NCBI RefSeq assembly: GCF_012911815.1
Contig: NZ_JAATNW010000009.1
Location: 55,016 to 119,015 of the forward strand
Reading direction: 5' to 3'
Origin: Alteromonas ponticola
Lineage (GTDB): Bacteria > Pseudomonadota > Gammaproteobacteria > Enterobacterales > Alteromonadaceae
DNA length: 64,000 nt
Shown: one piece after another, positions 15,807 through 23,659 of the stretch
Layout: each line of letters begins with the position of its first letter
Position numbering within the stretch: the first letter of the stretch is position 1
Notes under the pieces: model-generated
The model's input: only the letters and a program-made list of their open reading frames with translations
Database searches by the model: none
What the model was told of the DNA's origin: nothing
Made by a program: the position numbers and the translations under genes

Positions 15807-17797
15807 GGCAACGTCTTCCAGTTAATAAACCCTTCTGCATCGTGAATCGCAAACTGGTTTACGCCCTCTTCAGTGAGATAGCGGATCATTTTTTCAAGTT
15901 CATATTCATTGGCGAAGTCCTGGGTTCTCAGCGCCGCGACAAATTTATCTTTACCAATAAAGGGTAATAGTTTGTCAGCCCGGCGTTTAATGACCTCAGC
16001 CACCGGTGTTTCGTACAACATTACATACATGCGTTCGACCATGGGTTGTAATTGACGATACGTTGCTTCCTGCCAGTGAAACGGTACCGATAACGACAAC
16101 TGAAGATCGGGGAACGAAGCTCTGATGGCCGCGACCAGGGCGACATAGTCTTGCTGATACGCCATTTTGTTTTGCGCATAATCGGACAGCACCTGCGGCT
16201 CAACGTCCAGGTGAACTGAATTTGTGTATGCCCGGGCCTTGCCAATCTGTTCAAGTGCATCTTCGCGCTTATCTTTTCGAATCCACGTGTTGGTGCTGAA
16301 CATCAACTCAACCGGCTTACCTTTTGCTGATAATTCAGCAATGAAGGCGGACAGCTTGGGTAGCTGAGTATTTTTTGAGTACGAAATAATCGGCCGTTGA
16401 ACATGCTTGGTGCGTAATAACAGATGTAACTGCGCATTACTCATTTGATTGAATGTTTGTGACCATATGTAAAGCGAACGCTGGTTGGGACGGTGGCGTT
16501 CTGTCAACTTTACTCGGGGCGAAGGCGCAAGTTTGTCAGGAGAAAACGGCACCTGACTGACCAGAAAAATGTTGTTAATGCGCGCGTATAATTCGCGCTT
16601 GGCTTCCAGTAATTCAATGGCCGATTCTGTATAGTTCTTCAGTCGGGCAGCTACGGCGGACGGGCGTAATGATTCGTCCATGGTGCGTTTTACCAGCACT
16701 CTGCGGATGCGTTCATTGGCTCTTTTGTAACGATATTTTTGGGTTATAACCCGTTGTAGCTGGTCCTGAAAACTGGCATAAGCCTGCTTAGTGCGCTGGT
16801 TGCGCTCCCATTTATCCGCTTGTGCATCTCTTTCAAGCTGATTAAGTTTTACTGACTCATCGACCTTATGTTTAAACGCTAAAGGAATTGAAAAACGTAA
16901 ACCCGCGACCAGGTCGTCTCGCTGCGAGGCTAAAATATCCAGTTCTTTTCTGACAAACAGACGAAGTCTGGCGCCGTCCTGATAAGGATTGGCGTCGACG
17001 TACTCCAGTCTGCGCAATCTTTCTGCCGTGGAGTGACTGGTATTTTGCGCTGATGCCGTCAAAATTGCATCGATATCTACGTCAATCAGCGGTGGGTTGG
17101 TCACCTCACTGCCGTCGGTCGCGTTTATTTGCAATTGACTCACTTGATAACGCAACTGCACTACCGACTCTTCCGATATCAGCAGTTCGTCGAGTTGACT
17201 ATCACCATTAAAATATGCTTCTTCCTCGACTTCATAAACACGTTCCATCAGGGTGAGTAAAGTACGCTTTAAATCCAACAGCGTCGTATCAAACCGGGTG
17301 TTTATCTGATATTCACGGCAACGATAGTCAAACGTCTGTTTACGGATATCGTGCAGCACTTTCTCAAGTTGTGCCTGTCGTTGATAGTCTTTGCTGCGAT
17401 GCTGAAATTCTTTATAACCGTTGTCCAGGACGTCCCAGGATAACTCGACATAGGTACTGCCTTGTTCATCAATATCGCTGGATTCAATGTCGCCACTGGT
17501 TAAGCCTCCTCTCAGCTCGATACCGTAGTTGTATTTCCAGTATTCGGCCTGCTCTTGCAAATAGGGGCTAATGCTATGAGCTAAAATGGTTTGCGAACAC
17601 GACTTGCTAAGGATTTCAGCTGCGTTGGACAGGGTTTGCGGGGTCTCCATCACCGTTAGCGTCTGATCGTAGGTTTGTTCAAACGCTTGCCAGAACTGTT
17701 GATGAGTCAAATTTGCAGCAAGAACCCCGGCTGTAGGCGTCAACCCAACGCCTAGCCAAAGCAGGGAGCTAATTAAAAATAGTGAAAAATAGCGCAT
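15803..17797 (-). CDS. TolC-like outer-membrane protein fused to a TIM-barrel (glycoside-hydrolase-like) domain
   Basis: A 664-residue protein with a signal peptide (cleavage near AAN, 27-29). Residues about 30-420 show the TolC plan: two similar halves of long helices broken by beta-strand segments (YVELSWDVLDNGYKEFQ at 116-132; LVAGLRFSIPLAFK at 296-309). Residues about 440-664 form a different domain with regular beta/alpha units: SLYIWSQ, PIISYS, PVELMFS, VHLDVEP (D531, E533), LQLSLSVPFHW, YVMLYE (E596), FVAALRT and FAIHD (D653), the look of a glycosidase-like TIM barrel. The fusion is unusual. It is the first gene of the operon, with 200 bases of noncoding DNA upstream. Confidence 0.82.
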   Translation of the reverse strand: MRYFSLFLISSLLWLGVGLTPTAGVLAANLTHQQFWQAFEQTYDQTLTVMETPQTLSNAAEILSKSCSQTILAHSISPYLQEQAEYWKYNYGIELRGGLTSGDIESSDIDEQGSTYVELSWDVLDNGYKEFQHRSKDYQRQAQLEKVLHDIRKQTFDYRCREYQINTRFDTTLLDLKRTLLTLMERVYEVEEEAYFNGDSQLDELLISEESVVQLRYQVSQLQINATDGSEVTNPPLIDVDIDAILTASAQNTSHSTAERLRRLEYVDANPYQDGARLRLFVRKELDILASQRDDLVAGLRFSIPLAFKHKVDESVKLNQLERDAQADKWERNQRTKQAYASFQDQLQRVITQKYRYKRANERIRRVLVKRTMDESLRPSAVAARLKNYTESAIELLEAKRELYARINNIFLVSQVPFSPDKLAPSPRVKLTERHRPNQRSLYIWSQTFNQMSNAQLHLLLRTKHVQRPIISYSKNTQLPKLSAFIAELSAKGKPVELMFSTNTWIRKDKREDALEQIGKARAYTNSVHLDVEPQVLSDYAQNKMAYQQDYVALVAAIRASFPDLQLSLSVPFHWQEATYRQLQPMVERMYVMLYETPVAEVIKRRADKLLPFIGKDKFVAALRTQDFANEYELEKMIRYLTEEGVNQFAIHDAEGFINWKTLP

Positions 17798-17998
17798 AAA
17801 TTTTTGTACTTGTTTTTATTTAAACAGAGGCATAGTTATTATTAATGTTACAGGTGCGCTCTGTAGGGACAGATTTTAACCACTTGTCCGAACAAGGTGC
17901 AAGCGCCGATTGGCTTGAATAGGTGAGTCATGAAAGATAAATTGCCTTTACATTAATTATTGATTAAAATACAGGCAAAATAGAAGTGGAGAAGTGGT

Positions 17999-18784
17999 TT
18001 GAAAAGGTTGTTTGCAGCAGTTTTTGCAATTTGTATTTCGAGTGTAAGCTCCGCAGCCGTGATTCCGGTTGAGACTAAAAACTGGAGTTACGAATTATCT
18101 CCCTCATCTAATCGTATCAGCAACAATGATGGCTGGAAGCGATTGCTGACGAATACCCCCACTAAGCTGAGCAATTCATCTGGCTCGCTAATCAGTGACT
18201 TTTCACTGAACAACAATTTTATCTTCAGCGGCCAGTTTTCGCCTACGTATGCTAACAACAGCTCGTGTGCATCGCCCGCTGAAGGGTCGTGTAACGACAA
18301 CGATATTTTAGGTATCGTGTTTGATTGGCAGGATGCTGGTAATCACTATCGCCTGGGATGGAGCCAGGGTGGAGTGAGCGATATCACCGGTAAGTCGGGG
18401 CTGTTTCTGGTCAAAGAAGAAAACGGCGTAAGCAACACGGTGATGAATTGGAGCGACCTGTTTTGGACCGACGAAGCTTTGTACTCGTTTTCACTCTCAC
18501 GCGAGGGTGATAGCTTTGCTCTTACGTTGTCTGGCGCCACTCAAGCGGTCCCCGGTGATCAGTCTGCGCAAACGCCATCAGATCAGAATCCAGACCTGAC
18601 TGACTCAGTAATTAATTTTAATTTTGACGATCTGCTATTTGCGGGTGGCAGAGTCGGGGTGTATACCGAAAGTCAGACTGCTGTGTTTTCTGCGTTAAAC
18701 GTAGTTACCCCAGCAGAGGTGTTCGCACCGGCAACAGCAATGTTATTGTTAATGTCTTTAGTGCGTTTGCGAAAACGCAGATAA
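17999..18784 (+). CDS. Secreted PEP-CTERM-like protein with thrombospondin-C-like domain
   Basis: A 261-residue protein with a signal peptide (SSAA near 17-20), a central jelly-roll-like region with DILGIVFDWQDAGNHYRLGW resembling thrombospondin C-terminal domains, and a C-terminal tail: APAT, a hydrophobic helix, then RLRKRR. This is the PEP-CTERM layout, a sorting signal for exosortase processing. The start is a TTG at 17999 with GGAG seven bases upstream. It diverges from the exopolysaccharide operon, and PEP-CTERM proteins are often tied to exopolysaccharide. No exosortase gene is in the window. Confidence 0.78.
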   Translation: MKRLFAAVFAICISSVSSAAVIPVETKNWSYELSPSSNRISNNDGWKRLLTNTPTKLSNSSGSLISDFSLNNNFIFSGQFSPTYANNSSCASPAEGSCNDNDILGIVFDWQDAGNHYRLGWSQGGVSDITGKSGLFLVKEENGVSNTVMNWSDLFWTDEALYSFSLSREGDSFALTLSGATQAVPGDQSAQTPSDQNPDLTDSVINFNFDDLLFAGGRVGVYTESQTAVFSALNVVTPAEVFAPATAMLLLMSLVRLRKRR

Positions 18785-18796
18785 TTATTTCACGTG

Positions 18797-18820
18797 AGCC
18801 GCCGTTAAGGCGGCTTTTTT
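18797..18820 (+). terminator. Rho-independent terminator
   Basis: AGCCGCC (18797-18803) pairs with GGCGGCT (18809-18815) around GTTAA, followed by six T. It ends the PEP-CTERM-like gene. Confidence 0.92.
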
Positions 18821-18926
18821 ATGTAAGCTTAAATTTTATCCACATAATGTTTCCTTATTAAAAATAAATTTGGTATGTTTTTATCTGCATATAAATGTGC
18901 GCGTAGTTCAACATGGAAGATAGAAA

Positions 18927-20444
18927 ATGAAAACAACATATACTCTCGCAGCGATCGCTGTATCCCTCCTGTTATCTGCCTGTGGCAGTAGCGACAAAGA
19001 AGAAAACGTCATTCCCGCACCGGTTACTGACAACGCTCCCAGTGAAAATGCCTCAGATAACGGTTCTTCAGATGAAGGTTCGGATGATGAAGATTCAACT
19101 CCTCCTGCGTATTCAGTCGGCGGAAAAGTCATTGACGGCTATGTATCCGGAGCCACGGTGTGGATAGATTTTAATAGTAATGGCGTCAAAGATGACGACG
19201 AGCCCAGCGCTGTATCTGGCGATGCGGGCGATTATTCATTAGAGCTGTCTGAAACTGAACGTCAGTGTGCGCAATACTCAACCTGGTATGTAGATGTTCC
19301 TGTGGGTGCAATCGATGAAGATTTAGGCGAAGTGACGGAAGCCTATCAAATGGTGCGGCCACCGGTTCTCGACGCTATTACTGATGAAACCTTGTTGCAT
19401 ATTTCGCCTTTAACCACAGCGTTGTGGCAGGGCATTCAAGAAGAGTTGAACGGTAGCACAATCAGCGACTGTGAAACCCTGGTGGCGGATCAGGAAAATC
19501 GTGACAGTGTTGCGCAGTTAATTGATAGCACTATCTACAATACGGTCAGCTTCTACAACATCAGCGAAGATGAAATTTTCGAAGATTTCATTGCTGAAGG
19601 TAATGAAGAATCTAAAGCCTTGGCTCAGGAAATTGTACAGGGATTACAAAAAAGCTTGTCTTACACGAGTGTGGTAAAAGAGCAATATCCATCTGCTGAT
19701 GAAGTTCGAGTCGTATATTATAAAGGAACTAACCTTCATTATTCTGACGATGAAGATGAGCACTGGTTCAGAGATGTCGTAGTTTTTGAAGGTGATAACT
19801 TTTATTCAAGAGAAGACATGATGTCAGATACGCTTGAAGAAGTGGTTACCCCCATTTACTACCGTGATGCACTCTCCTCAGAGTGGGGGGACGGTGAATA
19901 TACTTTAACGAGTGACTTCATTTACAGCGGTAGTGTAAAAGGATACAACTGTGCTTTCTCTGAAGAAGTAAGTGTCGTCAAGTCAGAGGTGACATATTCA
20001 TTAATGAATCACAGTCCGCGCGATACTCATGTTGCAACAATCGAAGCATGCCCTGAACCAGAAATTACAGGGGCGGTTTTTCGTAGAGAGTTCGATATTC
20101 AATATGAGCAGGATGGAAAGCAATATCTGTCAGACATCAGACAGTACGAAGAGAATATTGTCGGACTATCAGAATGGGTAAATTTTGAAGGGCGAAGCGA
20201 AGACTTCGACTTTGCTGATTTAATTTCCGAGTCTGAAAATTTAGGCTATAAATTTGATGAGGAAGTGCGAGTTGCAAGTGACTACTGGTATAAGCGCCAA
20301 TACTGGTGGGAAGGTGATACGTACGTCAGCATCCAATATGATAGTGATGGTAACTGGAAAAAATACACCCGTTTTGAAGATGGTACGCACACTGATGAAT
20401 GTTCTTACGATGAAGGACAAACTTGGAAAGCGTGTGAAGAATAA
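18927..20444 (+). CDS. Large surface lipoprotein with acidic linker and calcium-binding-like domain
   Basis: A 505-residue lipoprotein (lipobox LLSAC, acylated C19). Residues 20-60 are a low-complexity Ser/Asp/Glu/Pro linker. Residues about 62-108 form a carboxypeptidase-regulatory or SdrD-B-like beta domain with DFNSNGVKDDDEP, a dockerin-like calcium loop. A helical segment (about 120-240) and a Trp/Tyr/Asp-rich beta region follow; several cysteines suggest disulfides. The overall charge is very acidic. The function is unknown; surface exposure is likely. It is monocistronic and ends at a strong terminator. Confidence 0.82.
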   Translation: MKTTYTLAAIAVSLLLSACGSSDKEENVIPAPVTDNAPSENASDNGSSDEGSDDEDSTPPAYSVGGKVIDGYVSGATVWIDFNSNGVKDDDEPSAVSGDAGDYSLELSETERQCAQYSTWYVDVPVGAIDEDLGEVTEAYQMVRPPVLDAITDETLLHISPLTTALWQGIQEELNGSTISDCETLVADQENRDSVAQLIDSTIYNTVSFYNISEDEIFEDFIAEGNEESKALAQEIVQGLQKSLSYTSVVKEQYPSADEVRVVYYKGTNLHYSDDEDEHWFRDVVVFEGDNFYSREDMMSDTLEEVVTPIYYRDALSSEWGDGEYTLTSDFIYSGSVKGYNCAFSEEVSVVKSEVTYSLMNHSPRDTHVATIEACPEPEITGAVFRREFDIQYEQDGKQYLSDIRQYEENIVGLSEWVNFEGRSEDFDFADLISESENLGYKFDEEVRVASDYWYKRQYWWEGDTYVSIQYDSDGNWKKYTRFEDGTHTDECSYDEGQTWKACEE

Positions 20445-20466
20445 GTAACGCTAATAGTTATAAAAC

Positions 20467-20492
20467 AAAGCCGGCAATTTTGCCGGCTTTTT
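20467..20492 (+). terminator. Rho-independent terminator
   Basis: AAAGCCGGCA (20467-20476) pairs with TGCCGGCTTT (20481-20490) around an ATTT loop and runs into T residues. It ends the surface lipoprotein gene; the opposing QEGLA gene stops about 30 bases further on and may also use it. Confidence 0.92.
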
Positions 20493-20519
20493 GTATTTTG
20501 ATTTTCATGCATTCAATAT

Positions 20520-21641
20520 CTACTTTATCGCGTGAGCAATAAATTTATCCACTTCGCTTAACTGTGCGGGTTTTTCGATTGCGGGGCTGATGAATTTGGG
20601 AGCAATCAGGTATCCCTCGCTGACCATTTCAGAAATGAGGTCTAGCTGCTCAAGTGATGCCTTACCACACAACAAATGATGAAAATCAGTACGTTGCTCG
20701 TAGGCATTGAGCATTTGTCTGAAGCCCTGCAAATACAGATAATCTTTAGTGAAACCACCGCCACGATAAACGCGCGCTGTGATTGTAAAAGCCAGTTCAT
20801 CGGGGACGTGGTATTGCTCTTTTAGCAATAAGAATGTCTCATTAAAGTGCTTGTCTTTGATTAACGAAGCTACGGCTAATACGCGCATTGCCAGCACCTT
20901 CAAACGGGATAAGGTCAGGTTACCCGACAAGTACTCACACAGTATAGCCAGGCCTTCCTGCGTTGTGGTGTTCACCGGTGAACCCAGTGTCATAATTTTG
21001 AGTGGTTGCTGCTTGGCATTCAGCGTAGTGGCTAAATGGACGCCTAGCTCATGATGCGCCAGCGCTTTTAATTCGGTTTCCTTAATGCGTGCGCCTTGAT
21101 TAATCTTTACCTTGATATCGGACACCATGGCATTGGCGATCATGGTGTTGTCTAATACAATCTCATATTCATAGCCTGCCTCTTGGGCAAAACCCGTCAA
21201 CCACCTACTGATCCCACTCGAGTCGTATTCTTTTTCATTTTCTTCCGGCTCATCAGGAAGATGAAGAATGAAGTGCGCATTGCGAATATCTTTTACTGTG
21301 GGTTCACCATAGTAACGCATGGAGTCATACAAGAAATCCGGCGTACCGACGGCGAGGAACTGATCTAACTTATCGGCATACGAATGAATTACCTGCTGGT
21401 ACAGTTTAATCAGCGTTGGGTTGGTCAGGTTTTCCAAAGGGAGGTTGTACAATGCTCGCTTGCGGGAGAATACGTCAACCTGAGTTTCAGCATAAGCAAA
21501 TTTAGGGGTATACCGGTAGTTTGATTCGAGGAACGTGGTTTTTTCCAGGCGGTAGTTCAGCGGCGCTACGGCCTGAAGGATATTGATGCCTTTTAACTCG
21601 TCGTAAAGCGCGGCATCAAATGCATAAACTTGTTTATCCAT
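20520..21641 (-). CDS. DUF1704 / QEGLA-motif protein, putative metallopeptidase
   Basis: A 373-residue protein with the family's naming motif (NTTTQEGLAILCEYLSG) and an HE-x3-H metal motif in AHHELGVHLATT upstream of it, the layout of the DUF1704 gluzincin-like peptidases. RVYRGGGFTKDYLYLQG near residue 300 is also typical. Some annotations call it 'flavohemoglobin expression-modulating', for which evidence is thin. It is cytoplasmic, with no signal peptide. It reads alone on the minus strand. Confidence 0.85.
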   Translation of the reverse strand: MDKQVYAFDAALYDELKGINILQAVAPLNYRLEKTTFLESNYRYTPKFAYAETQVDVFSRKRALYNLPLENLTNPTLIKLYQQVIHSYADKLDQFLAVGTPDFLYDSMRYYGEPTVKDIRNAHFILHLPDEPEENEKEYDSSGISRWLTGFAQEAGYEYEIVLDNTMIANAMVSDIKVKINQGARIKETELKALAHHELGVHLATTLNAKQQPLKIMTLGSPVNTTTQEGLAILCEYLSGNLTLSRLKVLAMRVLAVASLIKDKHFNETFLLLKEQYHVPDELAFTITARVYRGGGFTKDYLYLQGFRQMLNAYEQRTDFHHLLCGKASLEQLDLISEMVSEGYLIAPKFISPAIEKPAQLSEVDKFIAHAIK

Positions 21642-21730
21642 GGGGGGCTCTTCTGCAATTTAAGTGGCAACTATCGGATGTGTAATAAAAATTAGCAACA
21701 CTAAATTGGCAATAAGGTAGCTTAAAAAAT

Positions 21731-21760
21731 AAAAAAACCGCCATTAAGGCGGTTTTTTTA
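21731..21760 (-). terminator. Rho-independent terminator after exbD
   Basis: On the minus strand ACCGCC and GGCGGT pair around TTAAT, flanked by A and T runs. The hairpin lies 13 bases after the exbD stop codon. Confidence 0.88.
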
Positions 21761-21772
21761 ATTAACATATAA

Positions 21773-22174
21773 TTACGATTTAACCAGTACCGAAACTTTT
21801 TCAATTCCAGCAATTTTAACCTGGTTCATCACTTCAACCACAACACCGTGCTCTGTATCTTTATCCGCTTGGATACCCGCAGAGTCAGTATTATTTTCAG
21901 CCAGGAAGGTCTGAGTATTCGCAACTACGCGACGAATATCCACTTCTCGACCATTCATCATGATTGTGCCATTTTCATCAATACGGATTGATAATGACTT
22001 AGAAGGTTTGTCCGTTTTTGTGTTGTTTTCAGGACGGTTTACATCCAATCCTTTCTCTTTCACGAATGAAGTGGTAACAATGAAGAAAATCAACATGATG
22101 AACACGATGTCCAGCATGGGGGTCATGTCAATTTGCGCCTCGTCATCGGCGGAAGTATGCTTTTTTCTTTTCAT
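21773..22174 (-). CDS. exbD: ExbD/TolR-family biopolymer transport protein
   Basis: A 133-residue protein with the ExbD plan: short cytoplasmic N-terminus, one membrane helix holding the proton-relay aspartate (IDMTPMLDIVFIMLIFF, Asp near residue 22), and a periplasmic domain of about 85 residues. It would use the proton gradient with an ExbB partner to energise TonB or a related system. No exbB or tonB is adjacent: it has its own promoter region and terminator, making it an orphan whose partner must be elsewhere. Confidence 0.9.
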   Translation of the reverse strand: MKRKKHTSADDEAQIDMTPMLDIVFIMLIFFIVTTSFVKEKGLDVNRPENNTKTDKPSKSLSIRIDENGTIMMNGREVDIRRVVANTQTFLAENNTDSAGIQADKDTEHGVVVEVMNQVKIAGIEKVSVLVKS

Positions 22175-22312
22175 CTCTCGGTACTTTCTTCTCTTACACT
22201 TGAACGATTAAGTATACTGTATGTAATCAAAATAAATAGTATTTTGTTACAAAACTGGATTACTTTTCTTTCAAATCAGTTTGAAATTTTCACTTACTGA
22301 TCTGCCAAAACT

Positions 22313-23122
22313 TTATTTGCCTTCTGCATATTGGGCAGTGTGAGCTACGCCCACCCCTAAATGTACAAAATAATCATGCACGGCATCTTGTATTCGGTTT
22401 CGCAAGATATCATGAGGATAGATACCAAGTCTAGCCTCTGCCGATTGTTTCGTGCCCTGAACGAGAAACGCATTCTTTATGGGGTTGTCCTGTATGCAGG
22501 CCTCAAATGCTCTGGCAGCCAGCTCTTGGGGTTGTGAGTAATAATACATGCCCATGGCTTTGTCTGCTTGCATGCTGCGATTAACAAATTCATTCGGCTC
22601 AAAAGTTTCATTCAGAAAAATAGTCTGGAAGCAGGCATCTAGTTTGTGATTGAGGGGGTGAGCAATTATCGGCGACTCAGCAAGCCATAACGTTGATGCA
22701 AAGTCTTTGGGTTGGGCGGACTTGAACGCCTTTTTCGCAATGTAATGATCGAACGCGTGAAACCATTCATGGGCCAGCGCGCCGCCCCCGGCATTTTTTG
22801 CTAAAGAAAGTTGACGCTTGCCTGAATCATAGTGGGCGCTGACATGCTTTTGTCCGCCACTGCCAAATGCCAGCGAGAGGCTGCCGTTCAACGAAATGAC
22901 CTGCTCGTTAACCTGTAAAATATCTGCCAGGTCGTATAAGGCATCAAAGAACAGGTTTGCGGCGATTTGCTGCTCTGCCGGGTTGACCCAACGGCCTATA
23001 GTAATTGTCCTAAAGCGGAAGAGCTTTTTAATATCCTGAAACGAAACGTCTGCGCCGTCCCTGTGTGAATTGCCATTTCTGAAATATTCGCGGTGCAGGC
23101 GGGGCTGATCGCTGGGCATCAA
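22313..23122 (-). CDS. CLCA_X-family protein, putative zinc metallopeptidase
   Basis: A 269-residue cytoplasmic protein. The gluzincin motif HEWFHAFDH (HExxH) lies near residue 130, preceded by GGGALA. It matches a group known from marine gammaproteobacteria as 'CLCA_X', with no characterised substrate. It is three bases downstream of fldB, so it is the last gene of the phoD-like/fldB unit. The start has two consecutive ATG codons. Confidence 0.8.
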   Translation of the reverse strand: MMPSDQPRLHREYFRNGNSHRDGADVSFQDIKKLFRFRTITIGRWVNPAEQQIAANLFFDALYDLADILQVNEQVISLNGSLSLAFGSGGQKHVSAHYDSGKRQLSLAKNAGGGALAHEWFHAFDHYIAKKAFKSAQPKDFASTLWLAESPIIAHPLNHKLDACFQTIFLNETFEPNEFVNRSMQADKAMGMYYYSQPQELAARAFEACIQDNPIKNAFLVQGTKQSAEARLGIYPHDILRNRIQDAVHDYFVHLGVGVAHTAQYAEGK

Positions 23123-23125
23123 AAG

Positions 23126-23656
23126 TTAACTTAACTCATCAAGCAGCTGGTGGCACCAGGTGTGAATACGCTCGTCAGTTAAATCATACTGATTTTCGTC
23201 ATCTAAAGATAAGCCAACAAAATGCGATTTATCCTCAGACAATGCTTTGGATTCGGCAAAATCGTAACCTTGATTGGGCCAATAACCAATGATTTTACAA
23301 TCTAAGGGTAATATAGCATCGTGGAGCATACCTAACGCATCCTGGAACCAATCGGTGTAGCCAATCTGATCACCCAAACCGAACAGGGCCACTGTCTTAC
23401 CGCGAAGTTCTAATTTGTACACATCTTCCCAGCATGACTCCCAGTCTTCCTGAAGCTCACCAAAATCCCAGGTGGAAATGCCAAAAATAATAATGTCAAA
23501 TTGTTCAGCCTGCTTCAGCGGGGTTTCCTGAATGTTATGCATACTCACCACCTGCTCATCGAAAAGCGCGTTCAGTTGTGCCTGAATTTTTTCTGCTGCC
23601 ATTTCTGTGTAGCAGGTAGTAGAGCCATAGAACAGGCCGATAGACAGTGAAGACAT
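23126..23656 (-). CDS. fldB: Flavodoxin FldB
   Basis: A 176-residue long-chain flavodoxin. The FMN phosphate loop is FYGSTTCYTE near residue 9. GISTWDFGELQEDWE and LGDQIGYTDWFQDALGMLHD form the isoalloxazine loops, and FVGLSLDDENQYDLTDERI gives the C-terminal pattern of FldB rather than FldA. It is a one-electron carrier. It lies between the PhoD-like hydrolase (three-base gap) and the CLCA_X gene (three-base gap), so co-transcription is expected. Confidence 0.95.
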   Translation of the reverse strand: MSSLSIGLFYGSTTCYTEMAAEKIQAQLNALFDEQVVSMHNIQETPLKQAEQFDIIIFGISTWDFGELQEDWESCWEDVYKLELRGKTVALFGLGDQIGYTDWFQDALGMLHDAILPLDCKIIGYWPNQGYDFAESKALSEDKSHFVGLSLDDENQYDLTDERIHTWCHQLLDELS

Positions 23657-23659
23657 TAC

